Below, in pieces: positions 28,673 to 38,097 of a stretch of 64,000 nucleotides of DNA. Every line of letters begins with the position of its first letter. Position 1 is the stretch's first letter. The translations under genes and the position numbers were made by a program. The stretch is from Acidovorax carolinensis. GTDB taxonomy: Bacteria > Pseudomonadota > Gammaproteobacteria > Burkholderiales > Burkholderiaceae_C. The stretch covers positions 1,674,001-1,738,000 of the forward strand of contig NZ_CP021361.1 in NCBI RefSeq assembly GCF_002157145.1, in the 5' to 3' direction. Under the pieces are notes generated by a model. That model was not told the origin of the DNA. It made no database searches and saw only the letters and a program-made list of their open reading frames with translations.

Positions 28673-29566
28673 TTAGTTCATCCCCATGAGCAGTGCCCGA
28701 AACGCTTTGGCATTGAGCTGCGACTTGTCTTCCATGCAGTTGTTGAACACGGAGTGGGCGTACTTCACTGACCGGGTAATGGGATTGAAGCGTTGGGCCA
28801 GGGCCTGCAGTTCATCAGCCGTGTAGGCGTAGTCGAATCGCTCGGCGGCCGTCTTGGCCGGCATCACGTAAGCCTGCACATTGCGCCCATGCAGGCGCAG
28901 CAGGGCGTGCTCCGGGTGGGTGGTCTCCCAGATGGCCGGCACGCTGTAGGGTGAGCCCTGTGGTCCATCCACGATGGTGTGCACCATGCCGAGCTCGCGC
29001 AGCATGGCCAGGGTCTCTGCCGTGGTCTCTGCGTTCTCCCACCAGCTGGGGTTGCGAAACTCGATGCTCAGTGTGTGGCCCGGGAGGTGCTCCAGGCAAT
29101 GCTCGATGTGTTCGACGGCCGCTTTATGGCGGGACACCTTGGGTGAGAACTGAAAGTGAACCAGGCCCAGCTTGCTGTTGGCCCTGAGGGGCACCAGACA
29201 GGCAGCAAATCGGCGCCACAGTTCTTCCCTGAGCTCCTCGGCCATGTCCTTGTAGACCATCCTGCGACCGGCACCCAGGGCCTGCTTGATGTCTTTCGGC
29301 AGCACGTCCGTACTGGTCCACTGCCCGGTGAACAGGCTGAAGGCCTTCACGTTGAACACGAACCCTGGTGCCGTGCGTTCAGCCCAATGCTGGGCCGTGG
29401 TCACGGAGGGGATGGCGTAGTAACTGGTGTCCACCTCGACCAGGTTGAACTGCGAGGCGTAAAAGCGCAGACGCGCCTCGGGCGACTTCACGCTCTCGGG
29501 GTAGAACGTGCCGCTCTCCAGGAGCGTCCTGTCTGTCCAGGATGCCGTTCCGACCAGTAACGTCAT
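28673..29566 (-). CDS. DUF72 domain protein
   Basis: 297 residues, the full length for DUF72 (YecE-like TIM barrel). Features: VGTASWTDRTLLESGTFYPE, YASQFNLVEVDTSYYAIPS, FVFNVKAFSLFTGQ, LPGHTLSIEFRNPSWWEN and LRLHGRN near the C-terminus. The biochemical role is unknown; an enzymatic barrel is inferred from conserved acidic and basic residues in the family. IS3 remnant begins within 60 bp upstream of its start, so its promoter may be altered. The 127-bp gap before it holds two GCTAACGGGCGC repeats. Confidence 0.88.
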   Translation of the reverse strand: MTLLVGTASWTDRTLLESGTFYPESVKSPEARLRFYASQFNLVEVDTSYYAIPSVTTAQHWAERTAPGFVFNVKAFSLFTGQWTSTDVLPKDIKQALGAGRRMVYKDMAEELREELWRRFAACLVPLRANSKLGLVHFQFSPKVSRHKAAVEHIEHCLEHLPGHTLSIEFRNPSWWENAETTAETLAMLRELGMVHTIVDGPQGSPYSVPAIWETTHPEHALLRLHGRNVQAYVMPAKTAAERFDYAYTADELQALAQRFNPITRSVKYAHSVFNNCMEDKSQLNAKAFRALLMGMN

Positions 29567-29626
29567 GGGTGCCTCCGTGGGGTCATCCTACATTGAGGAA
29601 GCTCTTTTCTCTGAGAGGATTGAGCC

Positions 29627-29923
29627 ATGAAGAAGTCGAACAAGTTCTTGCCCGAGGTCCGCGAGCGGGCGGTGCGGATGGTGCAGGAACACCGGGGGGA
29701 TTACCCATCGCTGTGGGCAGCCATTGAATCTATTGCCCCCAAGATTGGCTGCGTGCCGCAGACGCTGCATGAATGGGTCAAGCGATTCGAAGTCGATGCT
29801 GGCGTGCGCGAAGGCGTCACTACCAGCGAGGCGCAACGGGTCAAGAATCTGGAGCGCGAGGTCAAGGAACTGCGCCGGGCCAACGAGATACTGAAGCTGG
29901 CCAGCGCGTTTTTCGCCCAGGCG
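29627..29923 (+). pseudogene. IS3-family transposase OrfA, cut by IS21 copy 3
   Basis: 99 residues remain: [20 protein letters not shown], the helix-turn-helix ([20 protein letters not shown]), then the leucine-zipper region [20 protein letters not shown] and LASAFFAQA. OrfA of this type (IS51/IS407-like) normally ends about ten residues later and frameshifts into OrfB; OrfB is absent. IS21 copy 3 begins exactly at the next codon. Confidence 0.88.
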
Positions 29924-30119
29924 TGTCGGCGCCGATCCAAATCTGAGCCACCGTGCCGACTGAATATTGAGCCAGGGGTGGAAGCCGACGTTTCAAGGGT
30001 CGGCTGTGGATAAGTGTAGGTGCTATCCTGGTTTGCTGATCTCCTTGCTGATGTGTTGAAGGCGCTGGGCAAGCCGCGAAGGGCGTAGCCCGTAGCGGCT
30101 TGCCCTGCGCGGTGCCTGC

Positions 30120-30941
30120 TCAGAATGGGTCGGGCTCAGCCTGCGTTGAGGCACTCTTTCGGTCCTGTTCCCGGGCCTTGATCCGCTTCTTCGCAGCGGC
30201 CGTGCTGCGGCTGAACCGGATCGACTCGTTGCCCGTCTCCACGATGTGGCAGTGGTGCGTGAGACGGTCCAGCAGCGCGGTGGTCATCTTCGCGTCGCCG
30301 AACACGCTGGACCATTCGGCGAAGTCCAGGTTGGTCGTGATCATCACGCTGGTGTGTTCGTACAGCTTGCTCAGCAGGTGGAACAGCAGCGCCCCGCCGG
30401 CCTGGCTGAACGGCAGATAACCCAGCTCGTCCAGGATGATCAGGTCCATGCGCAGCAAGCTGGTGGCGATGCGACCGGCCTTGCCCTGCGCCTTCTCCTG
30501 CTCCAGTGCGTTAACCAGATCGACCGTGGAGTAGAACCGCACCCGCTTGCCATGGCGGGTGATGCCCGAGACGCCGATGGCAGTGGCCAGATGGGTCTTG
30601 CCCGTGCCCGGGCCGCCCACCAGCACCACGTTGTGCGCCTCGTCGGTAAAGGCAGTGCCGGCCAGCGTGGTGACGAGCTTTCGGTCCACCGGCGAGACCG
30701 AGAAGTCAAAGCCCGCCATGTCCCGGTGCACCGGGAACTTCGCCGCGTGCATCTGGTGGCTGATCGAGCGCATCGCCCGGTCCGTGCCCTCGGCCTGCAG
30801 CAGGTGCTCGATCAGCCAGCGCGAGGTCTCGATGCCCAGGCCGCCGCCATCGCCACCGCCTTGCTCGACCAGATCAGCCCAGGCACCGGCCATGCCGTGC
30901 AGGCGCAGCGCCTTGAGTTCGACCAGCACATCAGTCTTCAT
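30120..30941 (-). CDS. istB: IS21-family helper ATPase IstB, copy 3
   Basis: 273 residues, identical to the other two copies (Walker [12 protein letters not shown]); starts within the istA end. Confidence 0.95.
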   Translation of the reverse strand: MKTDVLVELKALRLHGMAGAWADLVEQGGGDGGGLGIETSRWLIEHLLQAEGTDRAMRSISHQMHAAKFPVHRDMAGFDFSVSPVDRKLVTTLAGTAFTDEAHNVVLVGGPGTGKTHLATAIGVSGITRHGKRVRFYSTVDLVNALEQEKAQGKAGRIATSLLRMDLIILDELGYLPFSQAGGALLFHLLSKLYEHTSVMITTNLDFAEWSSVFGDAKMTTALLDRLTHHCHIVETGNESIRFSRSTAAAKKRIKAREQDRKSASTQAEPDPF

Positions 30942-32475
30942 GGCGGGCTCCTTCGGTGGTGGCGCCCACGGCACTGTCCGCGGTGTCGGCCCGAAGGCTG
31001 TCGTAGCGGGCCGTGTTTGCCAGCGGTGGCGTTGTCACCTTCAGCCGTGTGGCCGCCGTGGGAGGTGCCGGCTGCGCGTTGAGCCGGCTCAGCACGTTGA
31101 CCACATGCTCCACGCTCACCTTGCCTGGCGCACCGCTCTCCAGCGCCAGCTCGATGGCCACCAGCACCGCGTCCAGACCGGCGCCAAGCACAATCGCCAG
31201 CACTTGCGCCATCACCCGGTCGCCTCCCGGGTTACGCAATAGCCCGCGGCGCAGCCGCTGCAGTGGCTCGGGCATGTCCGCAAAGGGCGCTCCGTTTCTC
31301 AGCGCCCCGGGCTTTCTCTGCAGCAGCGGGATGTAGTGCTGCCAGTCGTACCGGGTCTCGCCCGCGTTGCTCAGACGTTCGTGGCGGGCGATGACCTCAT
31401 CATCGGCCACGATGACCACGCGGCCCGGGTACAGCCGCGTGCTCACCATCTGGCCCACGCGTTCGCACGGCACCGAATACCGGTTGCGCGCCACAGACAC
31501 CAGGCAGGTGCTGGAAACCCGCGCGGGTTTCTCGACGTAGCCGTCGAAGGGCAGCGGCATGGGCATGAGGTGCGCCCGCTCGTGTTCGAGCATCTCCGAC
31601 ACGCTGAACTGCTTGTGCTCGGGGTGGCGTACCTCGTCCCACAACGCGCGGCAGCGCTGGCCCAGCCAGGCGTTGAGTTCGGTGAAGCTGCCGAACTTGA
31701 TCTGCGCCGCGTCGATCCAGATGCGTCGGCGGCTGTCCTGCACGTTCTTCTCCACCACCCCTTTCTCCCAGCCGCTGGCCACGTTGCAGAAGTCCGGGTC
31801 ATAGAGGTAGTGCGCGCACATGGTGGCAAAGCGCTCGTTGACGATGCGTCCCTTGCCCTTCTTGACCTTGTCTACAGCGGTCTTCATGTTGTCGTAGATG
31901 CCCCGGCGTGCCACGCCGCCCAGCGCGGCGAACGATCGGGTGTGGGCATCGAACAGCATCTCGTGACCCTGGCTGGGGTACGCCACCAGCCAGAAGGCCC
32001 GCGAAGCACACAGCTTCATATGCGAGACCTGCACCCGGTAGTAGATGCCGCCGATCACCATGCCTTCCTCGCTCCAGTCGAACTGGAAAGCCTCTCCCAG
32101 CTCGAAGGCCAGCGGCACGAAGGCATTGACGGCCGCCCCCTGACCCTCGCTCTGGCGCCACGCCCGGATGAAGTCGGTCACCCGCGTGTAACCCCCTTCG
32201 TAGCCCGCTTGCCTGATCTCGGCGTACAGCGCCTTGGCCGTGCGCCGCTCGTGTTTGGGCCGCCGTGCATCGGCCTTCAAGGCCAGCATGAGCGCGTCAT
32301 GAAACGCCGTCAGTTTGTTGGGCTGTTCGCTGCGGCGGTACCTCGGTGGGCCGTCCACCTCGCCGTGCAGCCACTTCGCCACCGTGTTGCGCGATAGCCC
32401 TGTCATGCGCGATATCTCGCGCTCCGATTTGTTCTTGCGGGCATACAAATGCCGGATCCTGCCAATCATGTCCAT
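30931..32475 (-). CDS. istA: IS21-family transposase IstA, copy 3
   Basis: 514 residues, identical to the other two copies, with the same AAGGAG site before the ATG at 32475. Confidence 0.95.
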   Translation of the reverse strand: MDMIGRIRHLYARKNKSEREISRMTGLSRNTVAKWLHGEVDGPPRYRRSEQPNKLTAFHDALMLALKADARRPKHERRTAKALYAEIRQAGYEGGYTRVTDFIRAWRQSEGQGAAVNAFVPLAFELGEAFQFDWSEEGMVIGGIYYRVQVSHMKLCASRAFWLVAYPSQGHEMLFDAHTRSFAALGGVARRGIYDNMKTAVDKVKKGKGRIVNERFATMCAHYLYDPDFCNVASGWEKGVVEKNVQDSRRRIWIDAAQIKFGSFTELNAWLGQRCRALWDEVRHPEHKQFSVSEMLEHERAHLMPMPLPFDGYVEKPARVSSTCLVSVARNRYSVPCERVGQMVSTRLYPGRVVIVADDEVIARHERLSNAGETRYDWQHYIPLLQRKPGALRNGAPFADMPEPLQRLRRGLLRNPGGDRVMAQVLAIVLGAGLDAVLVAIELALESGAPGKVSVEHVVNVLSRLNAQPAPPTAATRLKVTTPPLANTARYDSLRADTADSAVGATTEGARHED

Positions 32476-32592
32476 GGTGATCACTCCTTGTCCTCTGCTG
32501 CACAAAAAAGCAGCAGATTAAGTTGTTCACCTGGCTCAGTTTTGGGTCGGCACTACCCTCAAAAGTGGCTCAGTTTTCGGTCGGCGCCAACA

Positions 32593-33711
32593 ATCAGTCG
32601 TGTGGTGTCATTGCACGATGAGGTGGCCATGAGCGGAAGACCAAAGACTCCATTGGTGTTGAGCGTGACGGAGCGCGAACAGCTGATCGCGCTGACCAAG
32701 CGTCGCAAGACGGCGCAGGCTCTGGCGTTGCGAGCGCGCATCGTGCTGGCCTGTGCCGAAGGTTCGGATAACAAAGTGGTGGCAGCGCGCCAGCGGGTCA
32801 CGCAGCAGACGGTATCGAAGTGGCGCGGTCGGTTTGTCCAGCTGCGGCTGGACGGTCTGCTTGACGCACCGCGCCCGGGTGCACCGCGTACGATCGACGA
32901 TGCCCGAGTCGATGCCGTCATCGCCAAGACGCTGGAGTCCGTGCCCGCTGGTGCCACGCACTGGAGCACGCGCAGTATGGCGCGCGCCATGGATGTGTCA
33001 CAGACGGCTGTGAGTCGAATCTGGCGGGCTTTCGGCTTGCAGCCGCACCGCCATGAAACCTTCAAACTCTCCAGTGATCCGCTGTTCGTCGAGAAGGTGC
33101 GCGACATTGTCGGCCTGTACATGGATCCGCCGCTCAAGGCGATGGTGTTGTGCGTGGATGAGAAGAGCCAGATCCAGGCGCTGGACCGTACACAGCCGAT
33201 CCTGCCGCTGGCACCGGGCATCCCCGAGCGGCGAACCCACGACTACATGCGCCATGGCACGACGACGCTGTTTGCGGCGCTGGACATTGCCACGGGCGAA
33301 GTGATCGGGGAGTTGCATCGGCGCCATCGCAGCACGGAGTTCCTGCAATTTCTGCGAACCATCGAAGCCAACGTGCCTGCTGGCTTGGACGTGCATCTGG
33401 TGATGGACAACTACGGCACGCACAAGACCCCCTCAATCAGGGCATGGTTCGGCAGACATCCCAGGTTTCACGTGCACTTCACGCCCACCTCTGCATCCTG
33501 GCTGAACCAGGTCGAGCGCTGGTTCGCCACCCTGACCGAGAAGTGCATCCGTCGCGGCACGCACAGATCAACAAGACAGCTCGAACAAGCAATCCGCGAA
33601 TACCTCGAACTCAACAACGCGGATCCAAAACCATTCGTCTGGGCCAAGTCCGCCGACGACATCCTTGCAAGCATCGAAAGATTTTGTCTGCGAATTTCTA
33701 ACTCAGGACAC
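32593..33711 (+). mobile_element. IS630-family element, left end missing
   Basis: Holds a full transposase gene. The right end reads ...CTCAGGACAC followed by TA (33712-33713), the target dinucleotide of IS630/Tc1 elements. The complementary left end (GTGTCCTGAG...) is not present after the IS21 terminus at 32592, so the left inverted repeat has been lost. Confidence 0.75.
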
Positions 33712-33714
33712 TAG
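32629..33714 (+). CDS. IS630-family transposase
   Basis: 361 residues from ATG 32629; the longer frame starting inside IS21 is spurious. N-terminal winged-helix region ([31 protein letters not shown]), then the DDE core: [19 protein letters not shown] (first Asp), [19 protein letters not shown] (second Asp), [20 protein letters not shown] (Glu). The stop codon TAG borrows the TA target beside the right end. Probably functional as a protein but without its left end the element cannot move alone. Confidence 0.93.
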   Translation: MSGRPKTPLVLSVTEREQLIALTKRRKTAQALALRARIVLACAEGSDNKVVAARQRVTQQTVSKWRGRFVQLRLDGLLDAPRPGAPRTIDDARVDAVIAKTLESVPAGATHWSTRSMARAMDVSQTAVSRIWRAFGLQPHRHETFKLSSDPLFVEKVRDIVGLYMDPPLKAMVLCVDEKSQIQALDRTQPILPLAPGIPERRTHDYMRHGTTTLFAALDIATGEVIGELHRRHRSTEFLQFLRTIEANVPAGLDVHLVMDNYGTHKTPSIRAWFGRHPRFHVHFTPTSASWLNQVERWFATLTEKCIRRGTHRSTRQLEQAIREYLELNNADPKPFVWAKSADDILASIERFCLRISNSGH

Positions 33715-33959
33715 CTTGCCCAGCACAAACCCCGGATTCCGTGCGTACCGGCCTGCGCACCAGGTGATGCGTACCGGCTGAAAACATGGGTTTCCGTTGA
33801 AGCACCTTGGAAACCTGCGGCTGGAAACTGAGGTTTTCTCAGGCTCCAGAAATGCGCTGTTCGCTGTTACAGCGCCTGTTACGTGCTCTCCAGAAAAGTG
33901 CGCTTTCGCTGGTAACCGGCTTGTTAACCATGCGCTGGTAACCATCCAGCAAATGCCCG

Positions 33960-34231
33960 ATTGCGTGGATTCCAGTGGCATCACGCATTGCGTTGTACAT
34001 CCCCGACCGGGGCAGCGGGTTCTAGAGGGTGCTTTGCACATCCAGAACGTCAATGCCTATCACGGCAGGCTAAAGAACTGGATGGCCCGCTTTCATGGGG
34101 TGGCAACCAAATACCTTGCCAATCATCTGGGGTGGCGACGCATGCTCGAGCGGTATCGGCAGTCCATCTTGCCTGCGCATTGCTTGCAAGAAGCCCTGGG
34201 GCGCGCTTCGCAACACGTAATTGGGGCATAG
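33960..34231 (+). pseudogene. IS1595-family (ISXO2-like) transposase C-terminal remnant
   Basis: About 90 residues with the hallmark [20 protein letters not shown] and [19 protein letters not shown] of ISXO2-like DDE transposases. An open frame continues upstream to 33797 but is not transposase-like. The 33715-33959 stretch has short repeats (GCGTACCGG twice, CTGGTAACC twice) and no gene I can support. This is the last mobile scrap before core genes resume. Confidence 0.75.
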
Positions 34232-34233
34232 CC

Positions 34234-34264
34234 AAAAAAAAGCCCGATCCTGAGATCGGGCTTT
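34234..34264 (-). terminator. Rho-independent terminator of phaP
   Basis: Perfect 11-bp stem AAAGCCCGATC/GATCGGGCTTT with a 4-nt loop. On the minus strand it is followed by an eight-base T run. Confidence 0.85.
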
Positions 34265-34405
34265 AAAGGGATCCCTGAAACGGGGGTTTCGAGAGGATCC
34301 AAGGAGACAACTGGCGGTCCCTGGCGCGGGACCATTGTTCAATTATCAGGGTAATCCCTGAACGCTGGCTAGAGTTCGCACTCAAAGCGCAGCGCGGTGC
34401 TCTGC

Positions 34406-34954
34406 TTAGCGCTTGCGGGGAGCGGCCGACTTGGCGGCGTCGGCAGCGGTGCTAGCGACGGCGTTGAAGTTGGCTTCTGCCACGTCAGAGGCTTGCTTGA
34501 CAGCCTTTTGCACCGATTCAAATGCATTGTTGGCAGCGGCCACGGCGCTCTTCATCACGGCAACGGCGGTTTCGGAACCGGCGGGGGCGTTCTTGGCAGC
34601 GCTGTCCACCAGATTGGCGAATGCCTTTTGTGCGTCGGTGGTCTGGGTTTCCAGAGCCTTGCCAAATTCGGCGCCCGTGCCCGAAGCGATGTCATACAGG
34701 TGACGGCTGTAGGCGGCGGTCTTTTCAGCCAAGGGCTGGAACAGGCCAGCTTGCAGGGCCAGCAGTTCTTGTGCGTCCTTCACGCCCAGAACGGCCTGGG
34801 TGTGCTGTGCGGCTTCCGACAGGGCAGCGCGCGTAGCGGTCACGTTCAGTTCAACCAGCTTTTCCACGCCTTCGAAAGCCTTGGTGGTCAGGCCGAACAG
34901 GGTTTCGATGTTGGCTTTGTGGGATGCCAGGATTTGTTCTGCGGTCAGCGACAT
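34406..34954 (-). CDS. phaP: Phasin (polyhydroxyalkanoate granule-associated protein)
   Basis: 182 residues from the ATG at 34954, behind AGGAG; the open frame upstream is not needed. The N-terminus [20 protein letters not shown], the alanine-rich amphipathic helices and the basic tail KSAAPRKR match the phasin_2 family of Burkholderiales. Phasins coat polyhydroxybutyrate granules and set their number and size. Two CTGC-N3-GCAG-like boxes upstream suggest control by PhaR. A terminator lies at 34234-34264. Confidence 0.93.
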   Translation of the reverse strand: MSLTAEQILASHKANIETLFGLTTKAFEGVEKLVELNVTATRAALSEAAQHTQAVLGVKDAQELLALQAGLFQPLAEKTAAYSRHLYDIASGTGAEFGKALETQTTDAQKAFANLVDSAAKNAPAGSETAVAVMKSAVAAANNAFESVQKAVKQASDVAEANFNAVASTAADAAKSAAPRKR

Positions 34955-35036
34955 GTCATATCTCCTAAAAATGGAACCCGGATGGGTCAAGGTGGCTTAC
35001 GAACATCTGCGCTGACCTTGACTCGGTAAAGTCATG

Positions 35037-35047
35037 TTGCAGTGCAG
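35037..35047. promoter_or_regulatory. PhaR-like box 1
   Basis: TTGC-AGT-GCAG, one mismatch from the CTGC-N3-GCAG pattern described for PhaR, 83 bp upstream of phaP. Confidence 0.45.
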
Positions 35048-35095
35048 CATGGAATGAATTTTAGAGGGTTGCTGACCAATTGCAAGCAGTTTTTG

Positions 35096-35106
35096 CTGCA
35101 ATGCAG
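35096..35106. promoter_or_regulatory. PhaR-like box 2
   Basis: CTGC-AAT-GCAG, a perfect match, 142 bp upstream of phaP and 50 bp before the divergent deacetylase-like gene. Confidence 0.5.
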
Positions 35107-35155
35107 CATATTAGGGGCGACTCCCCAGCGGCCGTGGGGTTGCCACAATCCCGTC

Positions 35156-36097
35156 ATGCATGCCTATTACGCGGACCATTTTGTGTTGCCCCTTCCTGAG
35201 GGGCACCGCTTTCCCATGGCGAAATACCGGTTGTTGCGGGACCTACTGGCGCAGCAGTTGCCCCAGGTGCTGCTGCAGGTGGCCTCACCGGCATCGGATG
35301 GCGAACTGGCGCTGGCGCACACGCCGGGCTACATCCAGGCGATTGCTGCTGGCACCTTGCCCGCAGCCGCGCAGCGGGAGATCGGCTTTCCGTGGAGCGA
35401 GGCGATGGCCGAGCGTGCCCGGCGCTCCGTGGGGGCCAGCATCGCGGCATGCCGCGTGGCCCTGCGGGAAGGGCTGGCGGGCAATCTGGCGGGTGGCACG
35501 CACCACGCCTATACAGACAAGGGCAGCGGGTTTTGCGTGTTCAACGACATCGCCGTGGCTGCGCGTCTCATGCAGGCCGAAAGGGCGTCTGATCTCGACG
35601 GTGGCACGGGGCAGCCGCTGCGGGTGGCGGTGATCGATCTGGATGTGCACCAGGGCAATGGCACGGCACATATCTTTCGCAGCGATGCCAGTGTGTTCAC
35701 GCTGTCACTGCACGGGGCTCGCAACTTTCCGTTCCGCAAGGAGGCCAGCGATCTGGATGTGGAGTTGCCCGACGGCTGCGCGGACGACGAATATTTGCAT
35801 GCGTTGGAGCAGGCGCTGGACACGCTGGACCAGCGCTTTGCGCCCGGGCTGGTGCTGTATTTGGCGGGCGCCGACCCGCATCTGGGCGACCGGCTGGGCC
35901 GCCTCGCGCTGAGCCACGACGGCCTGGAGGCGCGTGACCGCCGGGTGTTCGACTGGGCCTGGCAGCGCCGCGTGCCGCTGGCCTTCACCATGGCCGGGGG
36001 CTATGGCCGTGACATGGCCGACACACTGCAGGCGCAGCTGACGACCTGGCGGGTGGCGCAGCAATACCATGCGCGCTGGCAGAATGCTCGGCCATGA
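35156..36097 (+). CDS. Histone-deacetylase-like amidohydrolase
   Basis: 313 residues from ATG 35156 ([20 protein letters not shown]), the usual start; the longer frame crosses the promoter region. Zinc-hydrolase motifs of the arginase/deacetylase fold are present: [20 protein letters not shown] (catalytic histidines), [16 protein letters not shown] (zinc ligands Asp and His) and [20 protein letters not shown] (third zinc Asp). Bacterial members remove acetyl groups from polyamines or proteins; the substrate is unknown. It overlaps the thioesterase start by four bases (ATGA). Confidence 0.92.
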   Translation: MHAYYADHFVLPLPEGHRFPMAKYRLLRDLLAQQLPQVLLQVASPASDGELALAHTPGYIQAIAAGTLPAAAQREIGFPWSEAMAERARRSVGASIAACRVALREGLAGNLAGGTHHAYTDKGSGFCVFNDIAVAARLMQAERASDLDGGTGQPLRVAVIDLDVHQGNGTAHIFRSDASVFTLSLHGARNFPFRKEASDLDVELPDGCADDEYLHALEQALDTLDQRFAPGLVLYLAGADPHLGDRLGRLALSHDGLEARDRRVFDWAWQRRVPLAFTMAGGYGRDMADTLQAQLTTWRVAQQYHARWQNARP

Positions 36098-36606
36098 CCA
36101 CTGCCGCCACTGCCGCCACTGCCACCACTTCCCAGGCTGACCAGCCCGCCCAACCCACCCAGTCAGCAGCGCGCCCCGCGCCGCAGCCGCGCAGCGCCTA
36201 CCGGGCCTTCCGCCCCATAAGCACCCGCTGGGCCGACAACGATGTCTATGGCCATGTGAACAACGTCGTTTACTACAGCTGGTTCGACACGGCTGTGAAC
36301 GCGCACCTGATCGAGCACGGCGTGCTCGATATCCACACCGGTGAAACCATCGGCCTGGTGATCGAAACCCAGTGCAATTATTTTGCCCCGCTGGCGTTTC
36401 CGCAGACCGTGGAGGCGGGCATTCGCGTGGCGCGGCTGGGTGGCTCCAGCGTGCGTTACGAGGTGGGTTTGTTTGCCCAGGGCGAGCCGCTGTGCGCCGC
36501 CGCCGGGCATTTCATCCATGTGTACGTGGACCGCGCCACGCGCCGGCCCGTGCCGGTGCCTGAGCCCTTGCGTGCCGTGCTGCAGGCGCTGGTGGTGGGT
36601 GGGTGA
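36094..36606 (+). CDS. Hotdog-fold acyl-CoA thioesterase (YbgC/4HBT-like)
   Basis: 170 residues: a low-complexity Ala/Thr/Pro N-terminal stretch of about 30, then the 4-hydroxybenzoyl-CoA-thioesterase-type hotdog domain. It contains [19 protein letters not shown] (catalytic Asp) and [20 protein letters not shown]. Predicted to hydrolyse short acyl-CoAs. It starts inside the last codons of the deacetylase-like gene, so the two are translationally coupled. True start could be downstream of the low-complexity region, but no other start codon fits. Confidence 0.88.
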   Translation: MTTAATAATATTSQADQPAQPTQSAARPAPQPRSAYRAFRPISTRWADNDVYGHVNNVVYYSWFDTAVNAHLIEHGVLDIHTGETIGLVIETQCNYFAPLAFPQTVEAGIRVARLGGSSVRYEVGLFAQGEPLCAAAGHFIHVYVDRATRRPVPVPEPLRAVLQALVVGG

Positions 36607-36607
36607 G

Positions 36608-36669
36608 TATTTTGCTATATAAAATATAGCTACTTGCGCTTTATGCGTAAGCACTAGAGCAATATTTGA
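36608..36669 (-). repeat. Palindromic dispersed repeat, copy c (reversed)
   Basis: ATAGCTACTTGCGCTTTATG then CGTAAGCAC, the family elements read in the opposite direction, between the thioesterase gene and pncB. Confidence 0.6.
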
Positions 36670-36808
36670 CATATATTTGCAACCGGGAATGTTCTGGGTC
36701 CTTTGGACAGTGGCTGCATGCGCCTGATGGCCTACACTCTGGAGCCCCTGGCTTCGCCAGCGATGGTTTTTGCATCCCCAGGCCGCCCTGCCGTGGCCCC
36801 GCCTCACC

Positions 36809-38017
36809 ATGATCATCACCAGTCTGCTCGACACCGACCTGTACAAGTTCACCATGATGCAGGTGGTGCTGCACCAGTTTCCGGGTGCGCAGGTCGAATA
36901 CAAATTCAAATGCCGCAACCCCGGCGCGCAGCTGGCGCCTTATGTGGCTGAAATTCGCTCGGAAATCCGCTCGCTGTGCAGCCTGCAGTTCCAGGACGAC
37001 GAGCTCGATTACCTGCGCTCGCTGCGCTTCATCAAGAGCGACTTTGTCGATTTTCTCGGCCTGTTCCGGCTGAACGAGAAATACATCACCGTCACGCCGC
37101 AGCCCTCGGGCGAGATCGACATCACCATCCGTGGGCCCTGGCTGCACACCATCCTGTTCGAGATTCCGGTGCTGGCCATCGTGAACGAGGTGTACTTTCG
37201 CAACACGCAGAAAGTGCCCGATTTCCCCGAGGGGCGCCGGCGCCTGGACGACAAGATGGCGCTGCTGCAGGCCGAGGGCCTGGCCGACCTCAAGATCGCC
37301 GACTACGGCACGCGCCGGCGCTTCAGCCGCGCGTGGCACGAAGAGCTGCTGCGCGTGCTGGTGGCCCGTCTGGGCACCGGCGACCGCCGTCCGGGCGCGC
37401 CGCCCGGCCCCGGCCAGTTTGCCGGCACCAGCAATGTGCTCTATGCCATGAAGCTCGGTGTGACGCCGCTCGGCACCATGGCGCACGAATACCTGCAGGC
37501 CTGCCAGGCGCTGGGCCCACGCCTGCGCGACAGCCAGGTGTTCGGCTTTGAAATGTGGGCCAAGGAATACCGGGGCGATTTAGGGATCGCCCTGTCGGAC
37601 GTGTATGGCATGAGCGCCTTTTTGCGCGATTTCGACCTGTATTTCTGCAAGCTCTTTGACGGCGCGCGGCATGACAGCGGTGACCCGTTTGCCTGGGGCG
37701 AGCGCCTGCTCGACCACTACCGCAAGCACCGCGTGGACCCGCTGACCAAGACGCTGATCTTCAGCGACGCCCTCACGGTACCGCGCACCATCGAGCTGTA
37801 CCAGCAGTTCCGGGGGCGCTGCCAGCTGGCATTCGGCATTGGCACCAACCTCACCAACGATCTGGGTTACGAGCCGCTGCAGGTGGTCATCAAAATGACG
37901 CGCTGCAACGACCAGCCCGTGGCCAAGGTGTCTGACACGCCCGGCAAGGGCATGTGCGACGACGAGAAATACCTGGCCTATCTGCGCCAGGTGTTCGAGA
38001 TTCCGTCGGTGCCCTGA
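36809..38017 (+). CDS. pncB: Nicotinate phosphoribosyltransferase
   Basis: 402 residues from ATG 36809 ([20 protein letters not shown]), the diagnostic start of PncB; an in-frame ATG at 36770 is less likely. Other landmarks: [35 protein letters not shown] with the catalytic histidine loop, [40 protein letters not shown], and [15 protein letters not shown]. It converts nicotinate, PRPP and ATP into nicotinate mononucleotide for NAD salvage (Preiss-Handler route). Monocistronic or with nhaD 80 bp downstream. Confidence 0.95.
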   Translation: MIITSLLDTDLYKFTMMQVVLHQFPGAQVEYKFKCRNPGAQLAPYVAEIRSEIRSLCSLQFQDDELDYLRSLRFIKSDFVDFLGLFRLNEKYITVTPQPSGEIDITIRGPWLHTILFEIPVLAIVNEVYFRNTQKVPDFPEGRRRLDDKMALLQAEGLADLKIADYGTRRRFSRAWHEELLRVLVARLGTGDRRPGAPPGPGQFAGTSNVLYAMKLGVTPLGTMAHEYLQACQALGPRLRDSQVFGFEMWAKEYRGDLGIALSDVYGMSAFLRDFDLYFCKLFDGARHDSGDPFAWGERLLDHYRKHRVDPLTKTLIFSDALTVPRTIELYQQFRGRCQLAFGIGTNLTNDLGYEPLQVVIKMTRCNDQPVAKVSDTPGKGMCDDEKYLAYLRQVFEIPSVP

Positions 38018-38097
38018 CTACGCTGTTGACGCTGCCCGCGCGGTGCGCGTGGCCCAAGCCCATCCAGCCCAACCCTCGACAAGAAGGAGACAAACCC

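Larger units (their letters stand above)
29924..32592 (-). mobile_element. IS21-family insertion sequence, copy 3 (2,669 bp, inverted)
   Basis: Same length and ends as copies 1 and 2 but reversed. Flanks AGGCG (left) and ATCAG (right) give no target duplication. It separates a truncated IS3 from a left-truncated IS630. Confidence 0.95.

Noticed and set aside
16115..32600. Composite transposon with target duplication at its outer ends
   Set aside because: Outer flanks CTAAT and ATCAG share no 4-8 bp duplication.
32449..32628. Long start of the IS630 transposase
   Set aside because: Lies in IS21 and its terminus; the family-like protein begins at ATG 32629.
33797..33959. N-terminal extension of the IS1595 remnant
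   Set aside because: Open frame but no transposase-like residues before about 33960.
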